A program made the position numbers and the translations under genes. Under the pieces are notes generated by a model that had not been told where the DNA came from, ran no database searches, and saw only the letters and a list, made by a program, of their open reading frames with translations. From the NCBI GenBank assembly GCA_021811865.1, contig JAKAQB010000035.1:1-35395 (forward strand): 35,395 nucleotides of DNA, given 5' to 3'. Numbering within the stretch: position 1 is the stretch's first letter; each line of letters starts with the position of its first letter. Source of the stretch: Actinomycetes bacterium. Lineage in GTDB: Bacteria; Actinomycetota; Acidimicrobiia; Acidimicrobiales; Palsa-688. Below, in pieces: positions 15,549-22,741 of the stretch.

Positions 15549-16607
15549 ATGGGAACGCTGCGCCTCATCTCCGGGATATCTTACCTCGCCGGCAAGCCCG
15601 AGCAGAACGACGTGTTCGAAATGCGCCTGACCGGGCCAGACCAGGAGCTCACCCTGGCCAAAGAGGACTTGATCTGGCCCGGATTCATCGACTTCCACCT
15701 CCATCTTGGCGACCGGGGGCGGGATGGACTCGGAGTTGACGGCGCTGATCTCTGCCGGGGCGGCGTCTACGCTGCAGCCGACGCAGGAACCTTCGGCTGG
15801 AGGAACCTGCCGGCCGCCCAGACGGGGTTCCCCTACAGGCGATGGCTCTCGCTGTTACCCTACGGACTGCTAACGCCATCCGGAGAGCGTTACCGTGGGC
15901 TTGGCTCTGACTCCGCTCTGCTCGAGGTGTACGAAGCCAACCGCCACCAACTGGCGGGCGTGAAAATCCGCCTTGGCCAGAACGACCTTGCCGAGGATGA
16001 GCTCCTCATCGCCGATGGGGCCCGGGTCGCTCGGCGCCTGGGAGCTCCCCTCATGGTCCACATCACCAACGCCCAGCTCCCACTCGCCGACCTAGTCGAC
16101 ACGCTCCAAGCGGGTGACGTGATCACCCACCTGTACCACGGGCGGCGAGGATCGATACTCATCGATGCAGGAATCGATCCGGCAATTATGACCGCAAGAC
16201 GCAAGGGCATCCTCCTCGATCTAGGCCACGGATTCAACCACTTCTCCTGGAGAGTGTTCGAGAGCGCTCACCGCCTTGGTATCGACGTTGACACTGTTAG
16301 TACCGACCTGACACGCAACACCCTGCACCAGCCGCCCCTGGTCGACCTCACCCACCTCTGCTCGAAGCTGGTTTCCGCTGGTCTCGGCTGGGCGCAGCTG
16401 TACCGGGCAACGGTCGAGACCCCCGCCAGTTATCTCGGGCTAGAGATCCCCGAAGGATCGATAGTTGTTCTCCGGCGGGAAGAGACTCCCTCCCTTGTCG
16501 AAGACTGCGAGGGCGAGGCCCGAGCTATCGACCACTCGTGGTGCACGGCGCTCGCCGTGTACGCGCACAACCTCGTCGCCGGCGAGCTCCAGGAAGGTAA
16601 GGCATGA
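15549..16607 (+). CDS. Amidohydrolase-superfamily hydrolase (COG3964-like)
   Basis: 352 aa; the ATG at 15549 is chosen because it follows the CoA-transferase closely with a purine-rich AGGGGG before it. An upstream in-frame extension would overlap that gene. TIM-barrel metal ligands are visible: H50 and H52 in GFIDFHLHLGD, K139 in AGVKIRLG (bridging, often carboxylated), H171 in MVHITNAQ, H194 in VITHLYHG and D253 in VSTDLTR. This set matches the amidohydrolase/deacetylase group that includes enzymes acting on acylated alpha-hydroxy acids. It probably hydrolyses an ester or amide to free the acid that the CoA-transferase activates. The stop overlaps the next start by 4 bp (ATGA). Confidence 0.8.
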   Translation: MGTLRLISGISYLAGKPEQNDVFEMRLTGPDQELTLAKEDLIWPGFIDFHLHLGDRGRDGLGVDGADLCRGGVYAAADAGTFGWRNLPAAQTGFPYRRWLSLLPYGLLTPSGERYRGLGSDSALLEVYEANRHQLAGVKIRLGQNDLAEDELLIADGARVARRLGAPLMVHITNAQLPLADLVDTLQAGDVITHLYHGRRGSILIDAGIDPAIMTARRKGILLDLGHGFNHFSWRVFESAHRLGIDVDTVSTDLTRNTLHQPPLVDLTHLCSKLVSAGLGWAQLYRATVETPASYLGLEIPEGSIVVLRREETPSLVEDCEGEARAIDHSWCTALAVYAHNLVAGELQEGKA

Positions 16608-17479
16608 CCACCGTCTCCATTACCGAGGTAACCCCCAGGGATGGCCTGCAGGACGCCGAGGTCTACGTGCCCCTGGCAGAGAAGGCAGCACTGATCGAGG
16701 GGCTTGCCGAGGCCGGATTTCCCTTCATCGAGGCCACCTCCTTCGCCCACCCGCTGCGGATCCCGATGCTGAGAGACGCTGACGCACTCATCCCGATGTT
16801 GCGAGATATCGCGGACCGGCTGGTCGCCCTCACCCCCAACCGTAGGGGGGTAGAGAGGGCGGTTGAAGCAGGAGTCCGCAGGGTACTCCTGGTCACCTCC
16901 GCGAGCGAGGGACACAGCAGGGCGAACCTGAACCATTCGCGCAAGGAGGCGTTGCGCATCGCCGGGGATGCTGCCGCCTTCGCCAGGGAGCACCTCATGG
17001 TCACGCGGGGCGGGATCAGCGTGACCTTCGAATGCCCCTTTGACGGGGTGGTTCCAGTCGGCCATGTGGTCGACGCGGCCGAAATGTACGTTGCCGCCGG
17101 AGTGGAGATGATCAACCTGGCCGATACCCTGGGAACCGCTACCCCGGAGCTGGTCAGGGAGCGCCTACGAGCCATCCGCAAGGCGGTAGGGGGAGAGCTC
17201 CCCCTGGGTCTGCACCTCCACGACCGCAACGGCCTGGGGTTGGCCAATGTCGTCGCCGGCCTTGAAGAGGGTGTCACCCGCTTCGATTCGGCCCTCGGTT
17301 CCCTCGGGGGGTGCCCCTACGCCCCCGGCGCCACTGGAAACCTCGACACCGTGACCCTGGTCCGCTTCCTCCAGGCCCAAGGGGTGGACACCGGCATCAG
17401 TCTCGATCGGCTGCCGCGGCTTCGCGAAAGTATCCTCGCCGCCACGTCTCCAGCGGCAAACGCAGGCGCCATGGCCTGA
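16604..17479 (+). CDS. Hydroxymethylglutaryl-CoA lyase family protein
   Basis: 291 aa, overlapping the amidohydrolase by ATGA. It is a TIM-barrel of the HMGL-like family. R12-D13 in TPRDGLQ, E43 in FIEATSFAHP, H204 and H206 in LHLHDRNG, C237 in the signature GGCPYAPGATGN and N246 correspond to catalytic and metal-binding residues of HMG-CoA lyase. The canonical reaction cleaves 3-hydroxy-3-methylglutaryl-CoA to acetyl-CoA and acetoacetate. Relatives cleave other 3-hydroxy-3-methylacyl-CoAs, so substrate range is open. With a CoA-transferase and transporter in the same operon it probably acts on an imported acid, not on leucine-derived HMG-CoA; no methylcrotonyl-CoA carboxylase genes are present. 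Confidence 0.88.
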   Translation: MTTVSITEVTPRDGLQDAEVYVPLAEKAALIEGLAEAGFPFIEATSFAHPLRIPMLRDADALIPMLRDIADRLVALTPNRRGVERAVEAGVRRVLLVTSASEGHSRANLNHSRKEALRIAGDAAAFAREHLMVTRGGISVTFECPFDGVVPVGHVVDAAEMYVAAGVEMINLADTLGTATPELVRERLRAIRKAVGGELPLGLHLHDRNGLGLANVVAGLEEGVTRFDSALGSLGGCPYAPGATGNLDTVTLVRFLQAQGVDTGISLDRLPRLRESILAATSPAANAGAMA

Positions 17480-17540
17480 TTTGGAGCGCTAGCTCTCTCG
17501 TCAATTCGGCACACCCTTTGGACACGATTGGGGGATTTCG

Positions 17541-18902
17541 TTGACTGTCAACACTCAACCCGGGGTCACATCGATCGATCGGATCAATCGCCTCCCGGCG
17601 AGCAACTACTTCACGCGTCTGGTGGCACGGGTATCCACCGGCGGCTTCTTCGAATTCTACGAACTATTCCTCGCGGGCGCCGTGGGGGCTGCACTGGTCA
17701 AGGCGAAGTTCCTGCCGCTCGCGGGCCTTGCCTACTTCGTAGGCGCCGGCTTCCTAGGCATGTTCTTCGGCACATCGATCTTCGGGCACGTGAGCGACCG
17801 GATCGGGCGCCGCAAGGGATACGTCTACTCGCTGCTCATCTACTCGACCTTCACCCTCCTGATGGCGCTATCGCCATCGGCGCTCTGGCTGGACATCTTC
17901 AGAATGTGCGCCGGATTCGGCATCGGCGCCCAGCTAGTGATCATCGACACCTACGTGAGCGAGATGACACCGGCAACCCAGCGCGGCCACTACATAGCCT
18001 TTAGCCAGTTCATCACCTACTGGGCGGTGCCGACCGTGGCCCTGCTCGCCTACGCGCTGGTACCTACGCACTTCCTCTGGGCCGGTTGGAGGTGGGTGGT
18101 GCTCTTCGGGGCGCTCGGATCAGTGCTGGTATGGTGGATCAGGCAAGGGCTGCCGGAGTCCCCGCGCTGGTACGAGGAGCACGGCCAGCACGACAAGGCC
18201 AAGGCCATCCTCGACCAGATCGAAACACAGGTGGAGCGCGAAACCGGGCCACTCCCCCCCATCACGCCGAGCCTGGCACACAAGGAGGAACCCGGAAACT
18301 TCCGGGAGATCTGGGTCCCACCGTACCGCAAGCGGACGATTATGCTGGTAGTTTTCAACATCTTCCAGACGGTCGGCTTCTACGGGTTCGCAGCGTGGGT
18401 ACCAACCCTGCTGGTAAGCGAGGGGATAACCCTGCTGCACTCGCTGCTCTACACCTTCCTTATTGCCATCTTCAATCCACTCGGACCGGTGATCGGAATG
18501 TACATGTCCGACCGGTGGGAGCGGAAGTGGCAGATAGTGCTGGTGTCGCTAGGGATAGCCGCATCGGGAGTGCTCTTCTCCTTCATGCGGATTCCGGTCT
18601 GGATAATCGTCGTTGGGGTGGTGATCACCCTGCTCAACAACTGGTTCAGCACCCTCTTCCACTCCTACCAGGCCGAGCTCTACCCCACCCGGATCCGGGC
18701 AACCGGCGTTGGCTTCACCTATAGCTGGTCGCGGCTGAGCTCGGCCTTCACCGGCTTCGCCATAGTCGCGTTGTTGAAAGCCTTCGGAGTCGGCGGTGTT
18801 TTCGCCTTCATCTCAATTGCAATGGTGATCGTGGCGTCAGTGATCGGCGTCATGGGACCCGCTACCAACAGGCGGAACCTGGAGGAGATCTCGGCCGTGT
18901 AG
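17541..18902 (+). CDS. MFS transporter, organic-acid/metabolite symporter type
   Basis: 453 aa from a TTG start; GGGGGAT at 17530-17536 supplies the ribosome binding site. Twelve membrane helices are apparent. Helix 2-3 loop motif GHVSDRIGRRKG (~87-98) is the MFS signature, followed by RMCAGFGIGAQLVIIDTYVS (~118-137) and an RG motif at TQRGHY. The central loop (~215-265) is charged, and YMSDRWERK after helix 8 repeats the A-motif of the second half. The pattern fits the metabolite:H+ symporter/sugar-porter-like MFS branch that imports aromatic or carboxylic acids. It is last in the iclR operon, 61 bp after the lyase, and should bring in the pathway's substrate. Confidence 0.88.
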   Translation: MTVNTQPGVTSIDRINRLPASNYFTRLVARVSTGGFFEFYELFLAGAVGAALVKAKFLPLAGLAYFVGAGFLGMFFGTSIFGHVSDRIGRRKGYVYSLLIYSTFTLLMALSPSALWLDIFRMCAGFGIGAQLVIIDTYVSEMTPATQRGHYIAFSQFITYWAVPTVALLAYALVPTHFLWAGWRWVVLFGALGSVLVWWIRQGLPESPRWYEEHGQHDKAKAILDQIETQVERETGPLPPITPSLAHKEEPGNFREIWVPPYRKRTIMLVVFNIFQTVGFYGFAAWVPTLLVSEGITLLHSLLYTFLIAIFNPLGPVIGMYMSDRWERKWQIVLVSLGIAASGVLFSFMRIPVWIIVVGVVITLLNNWFSTLFHSYQAELYPTRIRATGVGFTYSWSRLSSAFTGFAIVALLKAFGVGGVFAFISIAMVIVASVIGVMGPATNRRNLEEISAV

Positions 18903-18937
18903 CCGGCCCTGACGAGGAAGGTCGATAGCCGGGCCGG
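18903..18937 (+). terminator. Hairpin directly after the MFS gene
   Basis: CCGGCCC (18903-18909) pairs with GGGCCGG (18931-18937) across a 21-nt loop, starting next to the stop codon at 18900-18902. No T tract follows, so intrinsic termination is uncertain. Confidence 0.3.
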
Positions 18938-19221
18938 GGAGTCCACCCTGATCTCGACCTGGCCAACGCGACCCGTGATCTCGAGTAGGCAGGGACCCGT
19001 ATTGGCCGCCTCGCCGATGCTGTCGAGAACGGTGCGTTCGCCCTTGGCTAAATCGAAGGGCGCCTAGGTAGGCACCGTGAAAAGTGGGACCGAACCAACG
19101 CCGTCATCGGAGCCCCCAGGGAGTACTCGACGCCCACGCTCGTGCTGCGGACGGAGCTGGCGCTGGCCGGATGAGCAAACCAGCGAAGGGCGCCGTGCCC
19201 GGTGCCCGAGCCAGGAGCGTC
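18938..19221. other. Intergenic stretch with no supported gene
   Basis: A minus-strand frame (from a stop near 19066 to about 18903) has protein-like composition, including GERTVLDSIGEAANTG and VGQVEIRVDSPARLSTFLV, but it has no start and runs into the antisense of the MFS gene. A plus-strand frame near 19104-19174 gives VIGAPREYSTPTLVLRTELA then stops. Both may be fragments of lost genes. I cannot name either. Confidence 0.3.
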
Positions 19222-19560
19222 TCAGAAGTCCAGCAGGAACCTGAGTGCCTGGGTGATGGCGAAGAGCGCTTCCTCGTTCGCAGCACCAAGGGGAGCGACG
19301 AGCCGGCTCTCTGACACAGACTTCACGTCCTCGCACTTCGCGTAGCTGACCTCGTCGAGCCTGCACTCCTTCGGATCGAGCTCGACGTGAGAGGGGAGCT
19401 CGCGCCGTCTCGTCGTGCAGGGCACGACGATCACCACGCCGGCCGGGCTGTCGTTCAACGGATCAGCGGACACCACTACCGCAGGCCGTCGCCCTGCCTG
19501 CTCGCGACCGACGGGTTCGCCGAAGTCCACGAGCCAGATGTCGCCCCGACGGGCCGTCAC
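19222..19560 (-). CDS. mazF: MazF/PemK-family endoribonuclease toxin
   Basis: 112 aa from GTG. Conserved MazF elements: RGDIWLVDFGEPVGREQAGR (beta1-beta2 and the catalytic loop Arg), RPAVVVSAD, VVPCTT with the active-site Thr, and a C-terminal helix after AKCEDVKSVSESRL. MazF toxins cut mRNA or tRNA at short single-stranded sequences and arrest growth until bound by antitoxin. The start overlaps the antitoxin stop by 4 bp (GTGA), so the pair is translationally coupled with the antitoxin first. Length matches the family. Cleavage specificity cannot be read. Confidence 0.9.
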   Translation of the reverse strand: MTARRGDIWLVDFGEPVGREQAGRRPAVVVSADPLNDSPAGVVIVVPCTTRRRELPSHVELDPKECRLDEVSYAKCEDVKSVSESRLVAPLGAANEEALFAITQALRFLLDF

Positions 19561-19802
19561 GCCGAATGGTCGGACAGCGAGCTGCTTTCCTCTGCCCGCT
19601 CAGTCTCGATCTCTTTCCACGCATTGGCATCGTGACGGAGCTCCGCGTAGCGAGCTGCGAAACGATCGAAGAAGACCCGGCGCTCGAGGGCATCCGCCGC
19701 TTGGTCGAGCAGCTCCGTCATCGGTCTACCCGTCGCCTTGGCCAGCTCCGCGAACCGGCTCCGCGTCTCCTCGCTGACTCGAATCGTGGTGCTCACCCTC
19801 AT
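19557..19802 (-). CDS. Ribbon-helix-helix antitoxin of the MazF toxin
   Basis: 81 aa from ATG. The N-terminus MRVSTTIRVSEETRSRFAEL, followed by AKATGRPMTELLDQAADAL, is a canonical ribbon-helix-helix DNA-binding dimer module (residues 1-45). The rest (RRVFFDRFAARYAELRHD and an acidic ETERAEESSS tail) is the toxin-wrapping part. RHH-MazF pairs (MazE9/VapB-like rather than the AbrB-type MazE) are common in actinobacteria. The protein should repress its own promoter with cooperativity from MazF; a three-half-site operator lies directly upstream of its start codon. Confidence 0.85.
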   Translation of the reverse strand: MRVSTTIRVSEETRSRFAELAKATGRPMTELLDQAADALERRVFFDRFAARYAELRHDANAWKEIETERAEESSSLSDHSA

Positions 19803-19803
19803 C

Positions 19804-19834
19804 AGTCTACTGCTAGGTAGACTAGTTCGTCTAC
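19804..19834 (-). promoter_or_regulatory. Operator of the RHH-antitoxin/MazF operon
   Basis: Immediately before the antitoxin ATG the hexamer GTCTAC or its complement occurs three times with starts exactly 12 bp apart: GTCTAC 19805-19810, GTAGAC 19817-19822, GTCTAC 19829-19834. The first two are in inverted order within the longer palindrome AGTCTAC-N6-GTAGACT. Such phased half-sites suit adjacent ribbon-helix-helix dimers. Occupancy would cover the promoter and start codon. Confidence 0.6.
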
Positions 19835-19876
19835 TCCCTACTGGCGAGCTTCGCCTACGACGACCACAACGGGCCC

Positions 19877-20968
19877 ATGACCACCTACTTCACCGCCGAC
19901 CACCACTTCGGTCACGGCAACATCATCGAGTACTGCGGCCGGCCGTTCCACAGTGTCGGCGAGATGGACGCCGTGCTCGTCGCGAACTGGAACACCGTCG
20001 TCGGCCCGCACGACACCGTCCACGTCCTCGGCGACGTCGCAATGGGTCGGCGGGAGGAGTCGATGCCGCTCATCAACCAACTGGCCGGGCACAAGGTCCT
20101 CTACCCCGGGAACCACGACCGCTGCTGGTACGGACACGGAAAGCGGGCCATCCGCCTGGAGCAGGAGTACCTCGACGCCGGGTTCGACGAGATCCGGCAG
20201 GGACCACAGACGATGACCGTCGCCAACCGCGAGGTTCTCGTCTGCCACCTCCCCTACCGAGGCGACAGCGGTGGCACAGAGCGCTATGCCAAGTTCAGGC
20301 CGGCCGACGAGCGAATGTGGCTGCTGCATGGGCATGTCCACGAGAAGTGGCGCCAGCAAGGACGCAAGGCAGGCCTGTGCAACCGGGTCATGCAGGGCAA
20401 CGTCGTCACCCGCACCAAGGGCGCCGCCTCGGTCCACCACCGCTGCATCTACCGCTCCGAGTACCCGGCCGACGACGCCCACCCCCGCTCCCTCGCCGTC
20501 ACCGAGCGCCGCGTCCTCGCCGCCCTCGACGGGTGGCTATCGGCCGTCCTCGACCCCGACCGCCTCGAGACGACCGTCGAGGCCATCCTCACCTCCGACG
20601 CCCGCACCGTCGCCGAGACCGAACCCCCGCCGTCGCCGAGGCCCGCGCTGCCGCCAATGAGGCCGAGGCCAGGATCCAACGCCACCTCGAGGCCCTCGAC
20701 GCCGGCCTCGACCCCGCCCTCGTCGTCGAGCGCACCAAGGCCGCCCAAGCCGAGCTCACCCGCGCCCGCGCCGTCCTCGCCGAGCACGAGGCCACCGCCA
20801 CCCAGCCGCCCCTCACCGAGGCCGCCGTGCGGGCCGTCATCGAGCGTTACCACGGCCTCAGCGAACTCCTCGACGCCGCCGCCACCCCGAGTACGTCACC
20901 GGGACCCTCGGACGTGGAGAACGTTACGTGTCGGAGGGGCGACACCACCGTTGAGGACACGTCGGTGA
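19877..20968 (+). CDS. Metallophosphoesterase with a recombinase-derived tail (chimeric ORF)
   Basis: 363 aa. Residues 1-~163 form a calcineurin-like phosphoesterase of the small YfcE/phage-type group, with metal-binding motifs TADHHFGHGN (6-15), LGDVAMG (51-57), GNHDRCWYG (75-83), VCHLPYRG (122-129) and LLHGHVHEKW (150-159). In relatives the last motif is followed by a short I-N-V-G-V-D ending. Here it runs instead into RVMQGNVV, HHRCIYRSEYP and HPRSLAVTERRVLAALDGWL, a serine recombinase C-terminal region. After residue ~250 the frame is out of register with that remnant and gives low-complexity Pro/Arg sequence to the stop. The esterase core looks intact, so activity on phosphodiesters is possible, but the tail is an accident of rearrangement. 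Confidence 0.7.
   Translation: MTTYFTADHHFGHGNIIEYCGRPFHSVGEMDAVLVANWNTVVGPHDTVHVLGDVAMGRREESMPLINQLAGHKVLYPGNHDRCWYGHGKRAIRLEQEYLDAGFDEIRQGPQTMTVANREVLVCHLPYRGDSGGTERYAKFRPADERMWLLHGHVHEKWRQQGRKAGLCNRVMQGNVVTRTKGAASVHHRCIYRSEYPADDAHPRSLAVTERRVLAALDGWLSAVLDPDRLETTVEAILTSDARTVAETEPPPSPRPALPPMRPRPGSNATSRPSTPASTPPSSSSAPRPPKPSSPAPAPSSPSTRPPPPSRPSPRPPCGPSSSVTTASANSSTPPPPRVRHRDPRTWRTLRVGGATPPLRTRR
20370..20893 (+). pseudogene. C-terminal remnant of a large serine recombinase
   Basis: The frame of the metallophosphoesterase ORF supplies the zinc-ribbon-like RVMQGNVV...HHRCIYRSEYP and then AVTERRVLAALDGWLSAVLD and PDRLETTVEAILTSD. A lost base near the C5 run at 20624-20628 shifts the continuing sequence to another frame: AVAEARAAANEAEARIQRHL, EALDAGLDPALVVERTKAAQ and ERYHGLSELLDAA, the coiled-coil segment typical of actinobacterial large serine recombinases. 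Catalytic and recombinase domains are absent. It lies in the same orientation as the intact recombinase at 34382. Confidence 0.7.
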
Positions 20969-20990
20969 CCCCGCTTGGCGAGGGAAGCGA

Positions 20991-21224
20991 CTACCCGGCC
21001 ACTGAAAGAGGCTGAAGGATCCGCCAAGCGGTGGCGAGGACCGGTTCGACGGCGAAGATGCCCGGCTCGGTGCCGGCGCGGCGCTCCACGATGTACGGCA
21101 CCTCACCGAGGTTGATCCAGCTCATGATCAGATGAGGCGGCATCGCTGTCTCCACCCGAGCTGCTGCCGGCCCCTCGCTATCGAGCCAGTGCAGGACCGT
21201 CCACGAGTCGAGGCAGTCGGTCAA
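20991..21224 (-). pseudogene. Truncated VapC-like PIN-domain toxin
   Basis: 77 codons from a TTG at 21224. LDSWTVLHWLDSEGPAAARV at residues 5-24 holds the first catalytic Asp of a PIN nuclease, and SWINLGEVPYIVERRAG at 35-51 holds the conserved Glu. Full PIN toxins are ~130 aa with further acidic residues in the second half; here the sequence changes to unrelated residues after ERRAGTE and stops. It should be inactive. It follows a decayed VapB-like antitoxin on the same strand. Confidence 0.6.
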
Positions 21225-21304
21225 CGTCGGGCTTCGGAGCGGTGGTCGGCTTCCAGCCCAGCGACGAGCCCCAGCCCAGCCAGTGATCCCCGCAGGGTGG
21301 GGTG

Positions 21305-21449
21305 TTACCGCACCGGCTCCAGGCGTACCGCACCGGGGTCCTTATCCAGAGCGAACTCGAACTTGTCCCCTGGTGAGATCCCGAGCCGGTCGCGAAGATC
21401 CTTCGGGATCACGACCTCTCCCTACGGCCCGACCCGACCAAGGCTGCAT
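21305..21449 (-). pseudogene. Decayed AbrB-type (VapB-like) antitoxin
   Basis: The frame ending at TAA 21307-21305 reads GEVVIPKDLRDRLGISPGDK followed by FEFALDKDPGAVRLEPVR, a SpoVT/AbrB swapped-hairpin domain. Upstream the same frame gives LGRVGP, then TAG (21424-21422) before GEVV, where relatives have an amino acid. The only near ATG (21449) is one base out of frame, which an extra C in GCAGCCTT would explain. So there are two lesions: a nonsense codon and a one-base insertion. It pairs with the truncated PIN-domain gene downstream. Confidence 0.55.
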
Positions 21450-21521
21450 CAACGTGACCTGAACCGAGAAGATCGAAGGCGTCGGCACCGTCGCGGCTGC
21501 TCATGCAGCGTGCCGCCCAAG

Positions 21522-21840
21522 TTATGCTGCCTGTCCTGGGGCGGGCCCTGGTGGTTCTTTGGGCGGTGGGGACGTCGGCGACTGGATTTCGACAACTCGA
21601 TCATCGCAGAGCTTCTTCGCCGTACCCAGAATATTGGAAATGAGTCCATCTACCAACTCTGGCGAAACATCGGAATCTCCAAACGCTGATTCTAAACGCT
21701 CATACAAGGACACCTTGGCGTTTGCTTCAGCCTCGGCGAGACGCGCTTCAGCCTCCTTCTTTTCAGCTTCTGCATGCTGAATCCTCGCCTCAAGCGCATC
21801 CAGTTCATTGTCGTGACCCGACCTGCGCGTTGCCGGCTTA
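21522..21840 (-). pseudogene. C-terminal coiled-coil part of the unknown AT-rich gene, in the -1 frame
   Basis: In the frame one base back from the upstream ORF, the sequence GHDNELDALEARIQHAEAEK continues through KEAEARLAEAEANAKVSLYE to RLESAFGDSDVSPELVDGLI and a Pro-rich tail, stopping at 21522. This is a strongly charged coiled coil followed by a helical segment. The frame is open from 21872 but has no convincing start codon or ribosome binding site, so it should be the continuation of the 22741 ORF after a -1 frame change between about 21850 and 21790. Confidence 0.55.
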
Positions 21841-22741
21841 ACTCCTCCTTCTTTAGGCTTGCATCCAGCCAATCATTGCGGAACTTGGCAGTCGCTGAGG
21901 ATGCGCGCATCAACACATTGAGCGCTACGATCGGAACAAAGTCTTTTGCAGTGGTGGCGATATCCACCACCACGTTCAGAGGTGACGCAATGGACAGTCT
22001 GGTTAGGATGGGTGGGGCTGCGTACACCGGTGCCTGCTGCCGTGCTCCCACAAGATTGATCAGGGACCGAGCGCCTTCAAGAAGTTCGAAGAAATGAAAG
22101 ATTCGGCGTCCAGCAAGATCCATCGTCGTCGAGTCGTCCTCTGTTGACGAGAGAAGTGCGAAGTGAACATCCTCCGTGTCGAGGGTTGATCCGGGCGTGA
22201 TGTCTCCGATCGACATGACGTCGACATATTGGACGTCCACTCGCGCGATTTGCCGATTCATATCACTGTGCGAGACACGCGCGGTGACCGACCTACCAGC
22301 TTCTAAGAAACGGAGGGACAGCATGTCCCCGGAAGTTAGCTTCAAACTGGATATCCCTGCGGCAACATCGGGATCATCAAACAGGAGCACCGCTCCGACA
22401 TCCGCAACTTCGATGGCGCGTCCAAAGGCCTCAAATAGCGAGCTAGCTTTCGCAATTAGGGCTTGTATACCAACGTCAGCGGCCCTATATGGATAACGGC
22501 CTTGCGTTGCAACGACCTCATATGGATCTGACGAGCGGGCAACGTCAAATTGATTTATAGGGATGTATTTGAAGAATCCTCCACGGAGCAGTCGGTGATA
22601 ATGTTCATACGTCCGTGCACTGATATCGCTATAGCCCGCCGACCGCAATTGAGAATTCAGGTCGTCTCGGGAGATGTCGCCGCCCGCGCGTAGGTAGATA
22701 TCCCATCCTGCTCGGGCGTCCTGTGGAGATGCGTTGGGCAT
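21692..22741 (-). CDS. Unknown protein of low G+C, accessory/defence context
   Basis: 349 aa as read, but the last ~45 residues are probably out of frame. The true product would switch to the -1 frame near 21800 and end at 21522, about 405 aa. Residues ~8-60 look like a winged-helix-like module: YLRAGGDISRDDLNSQLRSA, RTYEHYHRLLRGGFFKYIPI, NQFDV. Residues ~105-185 are beta-rich (AVLLFDDPDVAAG, SVTARVSHSDMNRQIARVDV). Residues ~215-300 are mixed, with a SIASPLNVVVDIATTAKDFV hydrophobic stretch and then a charged helix leading into the coiled coil. I recall actinobacterial hypothetical proteins of this shape but no function. The G+C is clearly lower than all neighbours, which indicates transfer. 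It lies beside radC and a type I restriction operon, so an antiviral or mobile-element role is possible but unproven. Confidence 0.55.
   Translation of the reverse strand: MPNASPQDARAGWDIYLRAGGDISRDDLNSQLRSAGYSDISARTYEHYHRLLRGGFFKYIPINQFDVARSSDPYEVVATQGRYPYRAADVGIQALIAKASSLFEAFGRAIEVADVGAVLLFDDPDVAAGISSLKLTSGDMLSLRFLEAGRSVTARVSHSDMNRQIARVDVQYVDVMSIGDITPGSTLDTEDVHFALLSSTEDDSTTMDLAGRRIFHFFELLEGARSLINLVGARQQAPVYAAPPILTRLSIASPLNVVVDIATTAKDFVPIVALNVLMRASSATAKFRNDWLDASLKKEELSRQRAGRVTTMNWMRLRRGFSMQKLKRRRLKRVSPRLKQTPRCPCMSV

Noticed and set aside
18719..19066. Minus-strand frame after the MFS gene with GERTVLDSIGEAANTG-like sequence
   Set aside because: It has no start codon in the protein-like part and continues into the antisense of the MFS gene. 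Kept only as a note on the intergenic stretch.
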